This document shows positions 24,774 to 34,230 of a DNA stretch of 64,000 bases, piece after piece (position 1 is the first letter of the stretch; each line of letters opens with the position of its first letter). The stretch lies in assembly GCF_900182985.1 (NCBI RefSeq), contig NZ_FXUY01000001.1, forward strand, positions 2,356,001 through 2,420,000. The letters run 5' to 3'. The position numbers and the translations under genes were made by a program. The notes under the pieces were generated by a model. It did no database searches. It worked only from the letters and a program-made list of their open reading frames with translations, and had not been told where the DNA came from. The DNA is from Pseudomonas helmanticensis. Its GTDB lineage: Bacteria; Pseudomonadota; Gammaproteobacteria; Pseudomonadales; Pseudomonadaceae.

Positions 24774-26087
24774 GTGGAAGCACATCTGTTGGAATGGCTG
24801 AACCTGAGCGTGCGCTGGGTTCACATGATTACTGGCGTGGCCTGGATCGGCGCGTCGTTCTACTTCGTCTGGCTGGAGAACAACCTCAACCGCGTCAACC
24901 CGAAAACCGGCCTGGCCGGTGATCTGTGGGCGATCCACGGTGGCGGTATCTATCACCTCGAAAAATACAAACTGGCCCCACCGTCGATGCCGGAGAACCT
25001 GCACTGGTTCAAATGGGAAGCCTACTTCACCTGGATGTCGGGTATCGCGCTGCTGTGCGTGGTGTTCTACTCCAACCCAACGCTCTACCTGCTGGCTCCG
25101 GGCAGCACACTGAGCGGCCCTGAAGGCGTGGCCATCGGTATCGGCTCGCTGTTCCTCGGCTGGTTCATCTACTCCTTCCTGTGCGACTCGGCCTTGGGCA
25201 AACGCCCTGCTCTGCTGGGCTTCATTCTGTTCGTGCTGATCATCGGCGCGGCGTATGGCTTCAGCAAAGTGTTCAGCGGTCGTGGTGCGTACCTGCACGT
25301 CGGCGCGATCATCGGCACCATCATGGTCGGTAACGTGTTCCGCATCATCATGCCGGCGCAACGGGCACTGGTGGCGGCTATTGCCGAGAACCGCACGCCG
25401 GATCCGGCGCTGCCGGCCAAAGGCTTGCTGCGTTCGCGTCACAACAACTACTTCACCCTGCCGGTGCTGTTCATCATGATCAGCAACCACTTCCCGAGCA
25501 CCTATGGCAGCCAGTACAACTGGTTGATCCTGGCCGGGATCGCAGTGTTGGCAGTGTTGGTGCGTCACTACTTCAACACCCGTCACGACAGCCACAAGTT
25601 TGCCTGGACTCTGCCGGTGGCAGCGGTGGGCATGATCACTCTGGCGTACGTCACCGGCCCGACGCCGATGTCGACCGCTCCGGAAGTGGCCAAAACTCCT
25701 GCGAAAATCGAGTACCAACCGCTGCCGGAAACGGCACTGGGCGGTGGCGCTAAACCGGCTGAAGCGTCGGCACCTGCGCAAGCCGCAGCGCCTGCTGCAG
25801 CACCGGCGCAAGCCTCCAACGCAGGTCCGGCCTTCGACAAAGTGCACAACGTGATTCAAGAACGTTGCGCAGTTTGCCACTCGGCCAAACCGACCAGCCC
25901 GTTGTTCAGCGCAGCGCCTGCGGGTGTGATGTTCGACACCCCTGAGCAGATCCGCCAGAACGCGCCGCGCATCCAGGCGCAAGCCATCACCACGCAGATC
26001 ATGCCACTGGGCAACATCACGCAGATGACCCAGCAGGAACGTGACCTGATCGGTGCATGGATTGCCCAGGGAGCACAGACCAACTAA
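24774..26087 (+). CDS. puuD: Membrane urate hydroxylase with C-terminal cytochrome c domain
   Basis: Oxidises urate to 5-hydroxyisourate and probably passes electrons to the respiratory chain. The 437-residue protein starts with a membrane domain of about eight helices (LLEWLNLSVRWVHMITGVAW, containing WVH, then YHLEKYKLAP). An Ala/Pro-rich linker of about 45 residues (PAEASAPAQAAAPAAAPAQA) joins it to a cytochrome c domain with the haem motif CAVCH (365-369) and a probable methionine ligand in IMPLGN. GTG start at 24774. This is the PuuD type, replacing soluble urate oxidase. Confidence 0.94.
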   Translation: MEAHLLEWLNLSVRWVHMITGVAWIGASFYFVWLENNLNRVNPKTGLAGDLWAIHGGGIYHLEKYKLAPPSMPENLHWFKWEAYFTWMSGIALLCVVFYSNPTLYLLAPGSTLSGPEGVAIGIGSLFLGWFIYSFLCDSALGKRPALLGFILFVLIIGAAYGFSKVFSGRGAYLHVGAIIGTIMVGNVFRIIMPAQRALVAAIAENRTPDPALPAKGLLRSRHNNYFTLPVLFIMISNHFPSTYGSQYNWLILAGIAVLAVLVRHYFNTRHDSHKFAWTLPVAAVGMITLAYVTGPTPMSTAPEVAKTPAKIEYQPLPETALGGGAKPAEASAPAQAAAPAAAPAQASNAGPAFDKVHNVIQERCAVCHSAKPTSPLFSAAPAGVMFDTPEQIRQNAPRIQAQAITTQIMPLGNITQMTQQERDLIGAWIAQGAQTN

Positions 26088-26097
26088 GCAACAAAGC

Positions 26098-26161
26098 TTC
26101 GCGAGCAGGCTCGCTCCCACAGAGATCGCGCATTTCCTGTGGGAGCGAGCCTGCTCGCGAA
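26098..26161. repeat. REP-type palindrome, family B
   Basis: Near-perfect inverted GCGAGCAGGCTCGCTCCCAC arms around a 16-base centre, between puuD and the permease. Confidence 0.95.
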
Positions 26162-26253
26162 TCGCCGCAACGCGTTTTTACCTGATGCAAAGAAACAGCT
26201 GTGAGCAACCGGACAGCTGTTAATCACAAGAATAAAAAGATCCGAGGTGTTGC

Positions 26254-27612
26254 ATGTCCGAGCTGTCCGAAGCGCGCATCCCCGACGCACCCGCCATTCA
26301 GCGATTGCCCCTTTTGCAACTGATCCTGGTCGGTTTGCAACATGTTCTGCTGATGTACGGTGGTGCCATCGCGGTGCCGCTGATCATTGGACAGGCCGCT
26401 GGCCTGAGTCGTGAAGAAATTGCCTTTCTGATCAACGCCGACCTGCTGGTCGCCGGTGTCGCCACCATCGTGCAATCCATGGGCATCGGCCCGATGGGCA
26501 TCCGCATGCCGGTGATGATGGGCGCCAGTTTTGCTGCGGTTGGCAGCATGGTCGCCATGGCCGGCATGCCCGGTATCGGCCTGCAAGGCATCTTCGGTGC
26601 AACGATCGCCGCCGGTTTCTTCGGCATGATCATCGCGCCGTTCATGTCCAAGGTCGTGCGCTTCTTCCCGCCCCTGGTGACCGGCACGGTCATCACCTCG
26701 ATCGGTTTGTCGCTGTTCCCCGTGGCCGTGAATTGGGCGGGCGGCGGTGCTGGCGCCGCGCAATTCGGTTCACCGATTTATCTGGCCATCGCTGCCCTGG
26801 TGTTGGGCACCATTCTGCTGATCCACCGCTTCATGCGCGGTTTCTGGGTCAACATTTCCGTGCTGATCGGCATGTGCTTCGGCTACGTGCTGTGCGGCGC
26901 AATCGGCATGGTCGACCTGAGCGGCATGGCCAACGCGCCGTGGATTCAGTTCGTCACTCCGCTGCATTTCGGCATGCCGAAATTCGAACTCGCACCGATC
27001 CTGTCGATGTGCTTGGTGGTAGTGATCATCTTCGTCGAGTCCACCGGCATGTTCCTCGCGCTGGGCAAAATCACCGGCCAGGAAGTCTGCCCGCGCATGC
27101 TGCGTCGCGGCTTGCTGTGTGATGCCGGCGCCTCGTTTGTCGCCGGTTTCTTCAACACCTTCACCCATTCCTCGTTCGCGCAGAACATCGGTCTGGTGCA
27201 GATGACCGGCGTGCGCTGCCGCTCGGTGACCATCGTTGCCGGTGGTTTGCTGATCGTTCTCAGTCTGCTGCCGAAAGCGGCGTTCCTGGTGGCATCGATT
27301 CCACCGGCAGTCCTCGGCGGCGCAGCGATTGCGATGTTCGGCATGGTCGCCGCTACCGGCATCAAGATCCTGCAAGAAGCCGACATCGGTGACCGTCGCA
27401 ACCAGTTGCTGGTCGCGGTGAGCATCGGCATGGGCCTGATCCCGGTGGTGCGTCCTGAGTTCTTCGCGCACCTGCCGCTGTGGATGAGCCCGATTACGCA
27501 CAGCGGCATCGCCATGGCAACGCTCAGCGCGCTGACGCTGAACCTGCTGTTCAACATTCTTGGCGGCAAAGAGCGCGCAGCGATCAACGACTGCCACGTA
27601 CACCAGCATTAA
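26254..27612 (+). CDS. NCS2 nucleobase:cation symporter (urate/xanthine type)
   Basis: A 452-residue inner-membrane symporter of the NAT/NCS2 family. Helix 1 carries the QH motif (LILVGLQHVLLMYGGAIAVP), helix 8 the conserved glutamate (VVIIFVESTGMFLALGK), and the family signature reads FAQNIGLVQMTGVRCRSV. This QNxGxxxxTxxxSR/CR form marks urate/xanthine carriers. Position right after puuD supports urate or xanthine uptake feeding the pathway. It belongs to a different branch from the AzgA-type permease 7 kb upstream. Confidence 0.93.
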   Translation: MSELSEARIPDAPAIQRLPLLQLILVGLQHVLLMYGGAIAVPLIIGQAAGLSREEIAFLINADLLVAGVATIVQSMGIGPMGIRMPVMMGASFAAVGSMVAMAGMPGIGLQGIFGATIAAGFFGMIIAPFMSKVVRFFPPLVTGTVITSIGLSLFPVAVNWAGGGAGAAQFGSPIYLAIAALVLGTILLIHRFMRGFWVNISVLIGMCFGYVLCGAIGMVDLSGMANAPWIQFVTPLHFGMPKFELAPILSMCLVVVIIFVESTGMFLALGKITGQEVCPRMLRRGLLCDAGASFVAGFFNTFTHSSFAQNIGLVQMTGVRCRSVTIVAGGLLIVLSLLPKAAFLVASIPPAVLGGAAIAMFGMVAATGIKILQEADIGDRRNQLLVAVSIGMGLIPVVRPEFFAHLPLWMSPITHSGIAMATLSALTLNLLFNILGGKERAAINDCHVHQH

Positions 27613-27630
27613 CTAAGTCACCACAAAACC

Positions 27631-27738
27631 TTGTGGGAGCGAGCCTGCTCCGGGCGGCGTTCCGACGAAAGCGCTGTGTCATTCAACAGTGATGGCGACT
27701 GACACACCCCCTTGGCGAGCAGGCTCGCTCCCACAGGG
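27631..27738. repeat. Pair of family-B REP arms with long spacer
   Basis: TGTGGGAGCGAGCCTGCTC and GCGAGCAGGCTCGCTCCCAC in opposite orientation, about 70 bases apart, upstream of the first Tsx-like gene. Confidence 0.85.
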
Positions 27739-27787
27739 GCAAGCAACAGCTCTGCGCCTCAACAATAAAAACAAGAGGGAGCAACAG

Positions 27788-28573
27788 ATGATTCGCACGC
27801 AAACCAACGTTCTGTTGAGTGGCGGCCTGCTGGCCGCGAGTCAAGCCATGGCCGGCGATCTCCTGCTGTGGCAAACCAACAGCCTCAGCTATCTGTATGG
27901 CAAGAACTTCGCGATCAACCCGTCGATCCAGCAGACGGTGACGTTCGAGCACGCCGACAAGTGGAAATACGGCGACAACTTTCTCTTCGTCGACAAGATC
28001 TTCTACAACGGCGAAGAAGACCGCAACAAAGGCCCGCACACCTTCTACGGCGAATTCACCCCACGCTTCTCGTTCGGCAAGATCTTCGATCAGAAGCTCG
28101 AATTCGGCCCGATCAAGGACGTGCTGCTGGCGATGACCTACGAGTACGGCGAAGGCGAAAGCGAGGCCTACCTGATCGGCCCGGGCTTCGACCTCAAGGT
28201 GCCCGGCTTCAACTACGTCACCCTGAATATCTTCCGTCGCCAGACCGAAGGCCCGCGCCCCGGCGACGGTGTCTGGCAGATCACTCCAGGCTGGTCCTAC
28301 AGCATTCCGGTGGGCAATTCCGATCTGCTGATCGACGGTTATCTGGACTGGGTCGTCGACAATGACGAGAACTCGCGCGGCACCTACCACGCCAACCTTC
28401 ACATCAATCCGCAGATCAAATACGACCTCGGCAAAGCCCTCGGCTGGCGTCAGAAGCAGCTGTACGTCGGCACCGAATACAGCTACTGGAAGAACAAATA
28501 CGGGGTCGAAAGCAGCCACAACCTCGACACCAATCAGAACACCGCCAGCCTGCTGGTGAAGGTGCATTTTTAA
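27788..28573 (+). CDS. Tsx/OmpK-like nucleoside-specific outer-membrane channel, copy 1
   Basis: A 261-residue outer-membrane beta-barrel. A signal peptide (LLSGGLLAASQAMA) precedes alternating amphipathic strands; ending in LLVKVHF gives the C-terminal phenylalanine needed for barrel insertion. The Tsx-type stretches TVTFEHADKWKYGDNFLFVD and DVLLAMTYEYGEGESEAYLI are visible. GAGGGAG precedes ATG 27788. A 261-residue paralogue follows. Placement after purine permeases suggests passage of purine nucleosides or bases through the outer membrane. Confidence 0.88.
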   Translation: MIRTQTNVLLSGGLLAASQAMAGDLLLWQTNSLSYLYGKNFAINPSIQQTVTFEHADKWKYGDNFLFVDKIFYNGEEDRNKGPHTFYGEFTPRFSFGKIFDQKLEFGPIKDVLLAMTYEYGEGESEAYLIGPGFDLKVPGFNYVTLNIFRRQTEGPRPGDGVWQITPGWSYSIPVGNSDLLIDGYLDWVVDNDENSRGTYHANLHINPQIKYDLGKALGWRQKQLYVGTEYSYWKNKYGVESSHNLDTNQNTASLLVKVHF

Positions 28574-28947
28574 GATGACCCGCAACCGTGCCCCCTACCT
28601 GTCGTCGGTGCTCTGTTGCGGGGCACTTGAGAGCTGGCCGAGGAGTCAGTATTCTCCGCGGCCTCCTGAATTCGGTCTAAAAAAAAGCCCGGATTTAATT
28701 CCTGACCGACGGGCCAACTTATCCCGGCCCCGGTCAGTACCGAGGCATCCCGAAAACACGCTCAATCGACTGTTTTTTCAGCAGCCGAACGGGCGTTTTT
28801 TGGCTTTTCGAAGGCCTTGGCTCAGCTTTTGCTAACAGCACTGAAGCTGACCGATCGGATGACTTTTGCAGCAACGAAAAAAGGCGCCACACCAGAGCGC
28901 CGATCTTAAAAAAATAAACGTGGAACACCTACTTTGGGAGCAACCGA
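28574..28947. other. Intergenic region between the tandem Tsx-like genes
   Basis: 374 bases. Contains a GCCCG/CGGGC hairpin near 28689, a sigma-54-like element at 28818 and a GGCGC/GCGCC hairpin at about 28883-28901, both hairpins preceded by A runs. No gene supported. Confidence 0.65.
28818..28833 (+). promoter_or_regulatory. Candidate sigma-54 promoter of the second Tsx-like gene
   Basis: TGGCTCAGCTTTTGCT fits TGGCAC-N5-TTGCT with one mismatch and GG-N10-GC spacing (28819-28820, 28831-28832), 115 bases before the start. Confidence 0.45.
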
Positions 28948-29733
28948 ATGAAACGTATGTGCACCAGCCTGATGCTTGCGGGATCGATGCTGGCCGGCGG
29001 CCAGGCCATGGCCGATGGCCTGCTGCAGTGGCAGAACAACAGCCTGACCTACCTTTACGGTAAAGACTTCAAGGTCAACCCTGCGATCCAGCAGACCGTC
29101 ACCTTCGAGCACGCCGATGCCTGGAAGTACGGGGACAACTTCCTGTTCGTCGACAAGATCTTCTACAACGGTGACAAGGACTTCAACAACGGCCCGAACA
29201 CCTACTACGGCGAGTTCCAGCCACGCATCTCGCTGGGCAAGGTACTCGACCAGAAGATCGAGTTCGGCCCGATCAAAGACGTCCTGCTGGCGATGACGTA
29301 CGAGTTCGGCGAGGGTGACACCGAGTCCTACCTGATCGGTCCAGGCTTCGACCTGGCCATCCCGGGCTTCGACTACTTCCAGCTGAACTTCTACCAGCGC
29401 CACACCGAAGGCTCGCGCCCGGGTGACAACGTCTGGCAGATCACTCCGGTGTGGTCCTACACCATCCCGGTCGGCGACTCCAACGTGCTGATCGACGGTT
29501 ACATGGACTGGGTTGTCGACAACGACGTCAACAACCGTGGCGAATACCACGCCAACCTGCACTTCAACCCACAGGTCAAATACGACTTGGGCAAGGCGTT
29601 GAATTTCGGCGAGAAGCAGCTGTACGTCGGTGTCGAGTACGACTACTGGAAAGACAAGTACGGGATCGACGACACCCGTGCGTTCACCACCAATCAGAAC
29701 GTGACCAGCTTCCTGGTGAAGTTCCACTTCTGA
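28948..29733 (+). CDS. Tsx/OmpK-like nucleoside-specific outer-membrane channel, copy 2
   Basis: Exactly the same length (261 aa) as the preceding gene and strongly similar throughout (YLYGKDFKVNPAIQQTVTFE, EFGPIKDVLLAMTYEFGEGD, FLVKFHF end). It has its own signal peptide (MKRMCTSLMLAGSMLAGGQA). Differences concentrate in loop regions, e.g. YFQLNFYQRHTEGSRPGDN against YVTLNIFRRQTEGPRPGDG. It probably arose by tandem duplication. It has a separate upstream region with a sigma-54-like promoter, unlike copy 1, so the two may respond to different signals. Confidence 0.88.
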   Translation: MKRMCTSLMLAGSMLAGGQAMADGLLQWQNNSLTYLYGKDFKVNPAIQQTVTFEHADAWKYGDNFLFVDKIFYNGDKDFNNGPNTYYGEFQPRISLGKVLDQKIEFGPIKDVLLAMTYEFGEGDTESYLIGPGFDLAIPGFDYFQLNFYQRHTEGSRPGDNVWQITPVWSYTIPVGDSNVLIDGYMDWVVDNDVNNRGEYHANLHFNPQVKYDLGKALNFGEKQLYVGVEYDYWKDKYGIDDTRAFTTNQNVTSFLVKFHF

Positions 29734-29741
29734 TCTTAAAA

Positions 29742-29808
29742 GCTTCGCGAGCAGGCTCGCTCCCACATTCGACCGGGTTTCAATGTGGGAGCGAGCCTGC
29801 TCGCGAAG
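29742..29808. repeat. REP-type palindrome, family B
   Basis: Perfect inverted CTTCGCGAGCAGGCTCGCTC arms with an 18-base centre, between convergent Tsx and patatin genes. Confidence 0.95.
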
Positions 29809-29823
29809 GCCTCACTGCAGATT

Positions 29824-30996
29824 TCAGGCCGAGACCACCGCCGCGGATATCCCCAAAAATCGGCAAAGTTCTTCACGCTTGGCCAACGCATCACGCCGCC
29901 CCAGATCGATCAACTCGCTGCAATACCCCGCCTCGAACAGCAGATAACTCAACACCCCCGCCCCACTCGTCTTCGTTGCCCCCGGTCCACGCAGAAACAA
30001 GCGCAACGCCGCCGGCAACTCCTGGCGATGCCGCGCCGCGATCTCATCGATCGGCTGACTCGGCGAAATCACCAACACCTCCACCGGCGCCACACCCAGC
30101 TCGCGCGTCGGCGTGCCAGCGGGCATCAGATGACTGAACTGGTTGAGGCGCTGCAGCAACTCGATGTCGCTCTCCAGACTGTCAATGAACGTGCTGTTGA
30201 GCATGTGCCCGCCAATTTGTGCCAGCGTCGGCTGTTGCCCGGTGTAAGTGCGCTCCAGCGGCTGCTGCGGATCGAAGCCGCGCGGGTTGCCGCTGACACC
30301 CACCACCAGCACGCGACTGGCGCCTAGGTGCAATGCCGGACTGATCGGCGCCGATTGCCGCACCGCGCCGTCGCCGAAATATTCATCACCGATCTTCACC
30401 GGCGCGAATAGCAACGGAATCGCCGAACTGGCGAGCAAGTGATCCACCGACAATTGTGTCGGCACACCGATGCGCCGATGCCGCAGCCATGAATCGATCG
30501 TGCCGCCGCCCTGATAGAACGTCACCGCTTGCCCCGACTCATAACCAAACGCCGTCACCGCCACCGCATGCAATTGCTTGCGCGCGATGGATTCGGCGAT
30601 GCCGGGCATGTGCAGTTTTTCATTGAGCAGATCACGCAGCGGCGAACTGTTGAGCAGCGCCACCGGCATATGGCGGCCGAGGCCAAGCAAGCTGTGACTG
30701 ACAAAACGGCTGGCCTGACGGATGACGCCCGGCCAGTCACTGCGCAGCACGCGATGGCTGCGAAAGCCTTGCCAGAATAAGGTGAGCCGCTCAATGGCCG
30801 CGCGAAAATCGGTGGCGCCACTGGCGAGGCTGACGGCGTTGATCGCGCCCGCCGATGTGCCGACGATCACCGGAAACGGATTGTCAGCACCCAACGGCAA
30901 CAGTTCGGCAATCGCCGCCAGCACCCCCACCTGATACGCCGCCCGAGCCCCGCCGCCGGAAAGAATCAAACCTGTGACCGGTTCAGCTGGGCTCAT
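29824..30996 (-). CDS. Patatin-like phospholipase
   Basis: A 390-residue serine acyl hydrolase. The oxyanion loop LSGGGARAAYQVGVL (GGGARA 14-19), the nucleophile elbow GTSAG (Ser48) and the catalytic-aspartate motif YFGDGAVRQSAP are all intact. It lacks a signal peptide, so action on inner-leaflet or storage lipids is likely. The extra C-terminal 100 residues distinguish it from minimal patatins. It lies just downstream of the lauroyltransferase gene on the same strand, though separated by about 35 bases. Confidence 0.9.
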   Translation of the reverse strand: MSPAEPVTGLILSGGGARAAYQVGVLAAIAELLPLGADNPFPVIVGTSAGAINAVSLASGATDFRAAIERLTLFWQGFRSHRVLRSDWPGVIRQASRFVSHSLLGLGRHMPVALLNSSPLRDLLNEKLHMPGIAESIARKQLHAVAVTAFGYESGQAVTFYQGGGTIDSWLRHRRIGVPTQLSVDHLLASSAIPLLFAPVKIGDEYFGDGAVRQSAPISPALHLGASRVLVVGVSGNPRGFDPQQPLERTYTGQQPTLAQIGGHMLNSTFIDSLESDIELLQRLNQFSHLMPAGTPTRELGVAPVEVLVISPSQPIDEIAARHRQELPAALRLFLRGPGATKTSGAGVLSYLLFEAGYCSELIDLGRRDALAKREELCRFLGISAAVVSA

Positions 30997-31031
30997 CGCA
31001 ACGCTCCATGGTGCTTATAGGAATGGATCAA

Positions 31032-31964
31032 TCAACCGCGCTTGGCGTACAGCTTCGGCTCGCCCGGTGGCCGGCTCTTGAAGCGTCGATGTGCCCACAA
31101 ATATTGCTCCGGGCAATCGCGCAAGACGCCTTCGACCCACTGGTTGATGCGGATGCAGTCGGCTTCTTCGGTCTCGCCGGGGAAATCTTCCAGCGGCGGA
31201 TGCACGACCAGACGATAACCGCTGCCGTCGGCCAGGCGCTCCTGAGTGAACGGCACCACCAGCGCTTTACCCAAACGGGCAAACTTGGTGGTTGCGGTCA
31301 CAGTCGCCGCCTGAATGCCGAACAGCGGCACGAAAATGCTCTGCTTGGCGCCGTAGTCCTGATCCGGTGCGTACCAGATCGCCCGGCCAGAGCGCAGCAG
31401 CTTGAGCATGCCGCGCACGTCGTCACGCTCCACCGCCAGCGAGTCGAGGTTGTGCCGCTCGCGGCCCTGACGCTGAATGAAATCGAACAACGGGTTTTTG
31501 TGCTCGCGGTACATGCCATCGATGGTGTGCTGCTGACCGAGCAAAGCCGCGCCGATTTCCAGGGTAGTGAAATGCACCGCCATCAGAATCACGCCTTTGC
31601 CTTCGCGCCGGGCTTTTTGCAAATGCTCAAGACCTTCGACGTGCGCCAGCTTCGCCAGACGCTCACGTGACCACCACCAGCTCATGGCCATTTCGAAAAA
31701 GGCGATGCCGGTCGAGGCGAAATTTTCTTTGAGCAAGCGCTTGCGCTCGGCGGCGGATTTTTCCGGGAAGCACAGCTCAAGATTGCGCTTGGCGATGCGC
31801 CGCCGGTCGCCGGCGAGGCGATACATCAATGCGCCCAAAACTCGACCGATGGTCAGCAACGCCGGATACGGCAGTTGCACGATCAGCCACAAAAGCCCCA
31901 AGCCGCACCAGAGCGGCCAGAAGCGTGGCGATAAAAATGCTTTTCGAAAACGCGGGCGATCCAT
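31032..31964 (-). CDS. lpxL: Lipid A biosynthesis lauroyl acyltransferase
   Basis: Adds a secondary acyl chain (usually laurate in pseudomonads) to the Kdo-lipid A precursor at the cytoplasmic face of the inner membrane. The 310-residue protein has an N-terminal membrane helix (FWPLWCGLGLLWLIVQLPYP) and the catalytic motif AVHFTTLEIG (His131, Glu136) of LpxL/LpxM/HtrB enzymes, followed by the YREHKNPLFD acyl-acceptor region. It diverges from minC across 117 bases. Also called htrB. Confidence 0.94.
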   Translation of the reverse strand: MDRPRFRKAFLSPRFWPLWCGLGLLWLIVQLPYPALLTIGRVLGALMYRLAGDRRRIAKRNLELCFPEKSAAERKRLLKENFASTGIAFFEMAMSWWWSRERLAKLAHVEGLEHLQKARREGKGVILMAVHFTTLEIGAALLGQQHTIDGMYREHKNPLFDFIQRQGRERHNLDSLAVERDDVRGMLKLLRSGRAIWYAPDQDYGAKQSIFVPLFGIQAATVTATTKFARLGKALVVPFTQERLADGSGYRLVVHPPLEDFPGETEEADCIRINQWVEGVLRDCPEQYLWAHRRFKSRPPGEPKLYAKRG

Positions 31965-32081
31965 TAAAGCTTCCGTAAATACAGTGGCCGCGCATTCTAC
32001 ATCGTTCGACCCGGCTTGCGGCCTGCGGGCGTTCTCGTTATAAGTCTCGGCACTTTTAGTGACAAGCCGTTGTATGCCGAC

Positions 32082-32819
32082 ATGAGCAAAACCGAACCGT
32101 TAGACCAAGATCCCGTGTTCCAGTTGAAGGGCAGCATGCTGGCCATTACCGTGCTGGAACTGGCCCGTAACGACCTCGACAGCCTCGATCGGCAATTGGC
32201 CGCCAAAGTTGCGCAGGCGCCGAACTTCTTCAGCAACGCGCCGCTGGTTCTGGCCCTCGACAAACTGCCGCCGGGTGAAGGCGCGGTCGATCTGCCGGGG
32301 CTGATGCGCGTCTGCCGTCAACACGGCCTGCGCACCCTGGCGATCCGTGCCAGTCGCATCGAAGACATCGCCGCCGCGATCGCCATCGACATCCCGGTGC
32401 TGCCGCCGTCCGGCGCCCGTGAGCGGCCGCTGGAGATGCCCGAAGCCGAAGTCAAAAAGAAGCCGGAAAAGCCACCCGAGCCGACCATCAAACAGACCCG
32501 CGTCATCACCACGCCAGTACGGGGTGGCCAACAGATATACGCCCAGGGTGGCGATTTGGTGGTGGTGTCCTCGGTCAGTCCGGGGGCGGAACTTCTCGCC
32601 GATGGCAACATCCATGTATACGGCCCGATGCGTGGTCGTGCGCTGGCCGGCGTGAAGGGTGACACCAAGGCACGGATTTTCTGTCAGCAATTGAGCGCTG
32701 AACTGATCTCCATCGCCGGTCATTACAAGGTCTCCGAAGATTTGCGCCGCGACCCGATGTGGGGCTCGGGCGTACAGGTCAGCCTGTCGGGCGACGTGTT
32801 GAACATCATTCGGCTTTAA
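32082..32819 (+). CDS. minC: Septum site-determining protein MinC
   Basis: Inhibits FtsZ polymerisation away from midcell. The 245-residue protein has the N-terminal FtsZ-binding domain ([20 protein letters not shown]...), a charged Pro/Lys linker ([20 protein letters not shown]) and the C-terminal beta-helix domain ([30 protein letters not shown]) that binds MinD. ATG 32082 fits the family start; no strong ribosome site is visible there. First gene of minCDE. Confidence 0.95.
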   Translation: MSKTEPLDQDPVFQLKGSMLAITVLELARNDLDSLDRQLAAKVAQAPNFFSNAPLVLALDKLPPGEGAVDLPGLMRVCRQHGLRTLAIRASRIEDIAAAIAIDIPVLPPSGARERPLEMPEAEVKKKPEKPPEPTIKQTRVITTPVRGGQQIYAQGGDLVVVSSVSPGAELLADGNIHVYGPMRGRALAGVKGDTKARIFCQQLSAELISIAGHYKVSEDLRRDPMWGSGVQVSLSGDVLNIIRL

Positions 32820-32988
32820 CGGATACTGCCGCATTTTCCAAGCATCTCTAAAACGTAGCGAAAACGGCTCAAACGAAGTAGGAAAAAGGCCAAAAGCCAA
32901 ATTCCAGCCAAGGCTGTCCGACTGCAGTAGTTTTCAAGAGATGTTTTTCAGGGGCTAAAAAGTCCTTCTTCCTTAGGGGTGAAACACC

Positions 32989-33801
32989 TTGGCCAAGATT
33001 CTCGTGGTTACATCCGGCAAGGGTGGTGTGGGTAAGACCACCACCAGCGCCGCTATCGGTACCGGCCTCGCTCTGCGCGGCCACAAAACAGTGATCGTCG
33101 ACTTCGACGTGGGCTTGCGCAACCTTGACCTGATCATGGGTTGCGAGCGCCGCGTGGTGTATGACTTCGTCAACGTGGTCAACGGCGAAGCCAACCTGCA
33201 ACAAGCGCTGATCAAAGACAAGCGTCTGGAAAACCTCTACGTACTGGCCGCCAGTCAGACCCGCGACAAAGACGCGCTGACTGTCGAAGGCGTGGAAAAA
33301 GTCCTGATGCAACTCAAGGAGGACTTTGACTTCGTGGTTTGCGACTCCCCGGCGGGCATCGAGAAAGGTGCACACCTGGCCATGTACTTCGCCGACGAAG
33401 CGATCATCGTGACCAACCCGGAAGTGTCCTCGGTACGTGACTCCGACCGCATGCTGGGCCTGTTGGCCAGCAAGTCCCGTCGTGCCGAAAAAGGCGAAGA
33501 GCCGATCAAGGAACACTTGCTGCTGACCCGTTACAACCCGCAGCGCGTCAGCGATGGCGAGATGCTGGGCGTGGAAGACGTGAAGGAAATCCTGGCCGTC
33601 ACCCTGCTGGGCGTGATTCCGGAATCCCAGGCAGTGCTCAAGGCCTCCAACTCGGGCGTCCCGGTGATCCTCGACGACCAGAGCGACGCCGGTCAAGCGT
33701 ACAGCGACGCGGTTGATCGCTTGCTGGGCAAAGAAAAAGAGCATCGTTTTCTCGATGTTACGAAGAAGGGATTCTTCGAGCGCCTGTTTGGAGGTAGGTA
33801 A
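32989..33801 (+). CDS. minD: Septum site-determining ATPase MinD
   Basis: Membrane-associated ATPase that recruits MinC and oscillates with MinE. The 270-residue protein has the deviant Walker [13 protein letters not shown] near residue 10, switch [10 protein letters not shown] and the C-terminal amphipathic membrane-targeting helix ([11 protein letters not shown]). The start is TTG 32989 preceded by AGGGGTG, giving the conserved [13 protein letters not shown]-terminus; no ATG fits. The stop overlaps the minE start (TAATG). The 169-base gap after minC may hold a second promoter. Confidence 0.97.
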   Translation: MAKILVVTSGKGGVGKTTTSAAIGTGLALRGHKTVIVDFDVGLRNLDLIMGCERRVVYDFVNVVNGEANLQQALIKDKRLENLYVLAASQTRDKDALTVEGVEKVLMQLKEDFDFVVCDSPAGIEKGAHLAMYFADEAIIVTNPEVSSVRDSDRMLGLLASKSRRAEKGEEPIKEHLLLTRYNPQRVSDGEMLGVEDVKEILAVTLLGVIPESQAVLKASNSGVPVILDDQSDAGQAYSDAVDRLLGKEKEHRFLDVTKKGFFERLFGGR

Positions 33802-34055
33802 TGAACCTTTTTGACTTCTTTCGTGCCAACAAAAAGCCAAGTACTGCCTCGGTCGCGAAAGAGCGTCTACAGATCATCGTGGCGCATGAGCGCGGCCAGC
33901 GCAGCACGCCGGATTACTTGCCAGCCTTGCAGAAGGAACTGGTCGACGTGATCCGCAAGTACGTCAACATCGGCAACGACGACGTACATGTTGCACTGGA
34001 AAGCCAGGGCAGTTGCTCGATTCTGGAACTCAATATCACCCTGCCCGATCGCTGA
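33801..34055 (+). CDS. minE: Cell division topological specificity factor MinE
   Basis: Stimulates MinD ATPase and positions the Min oscillation. The 84-residue protein has the membrane-binding start [20 protein letters not shown], the anti-MinCD helix/strand [15 protein letters not shown] and the dimerising C-terminal domain. Overlap with the minD stop (TAATG) indicates translational coupling and stoichiometric expression. A REP element follows directly, isolating it from the rluA-like gene. Confidence 0.97.
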   Translation: MNLFDFFRANKKPSTASVAKERLQIIVAHERGQRSTPDYLPALQKELVDVIRKYVNIGNDDVHVALESQGSCSILELNITLPDR

Positions 34056-34099
34056 GTCGATCCGGCAGTCGCCACGGCGGCTCGGGGCCAACAAGCCTT

Positions 34100-34182
34100 T
34101 GTAGGAGCTGCGGCACGCTGCGATCTTTTGCTCTTGTTGTTAAAAAGATCAAAAGATCGCAGCGTGCCGCAGCTCCTACAGG
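34100..34182. repeat. REP-type palindrome, family A (outward arms)
   Basis: GTAGGAGCTGCGGCACGCTG and its exact complement. Both arms carry the GCACGC variant, so they have changed together. Confidence 0.9.
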
Positions 34183-34230
34183 GAATGTGGTCCCCGAGCC
34201 GCCGTTGGCATTTGTTACGAGGCTGTTTTA

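Noticed and set aside
24735..26120. 461-codon minus-strand frame opposite puuD
   Set aside because: Low-complexity Arg/His-rich translation, antisense to a recognisable urate hydroxylase.
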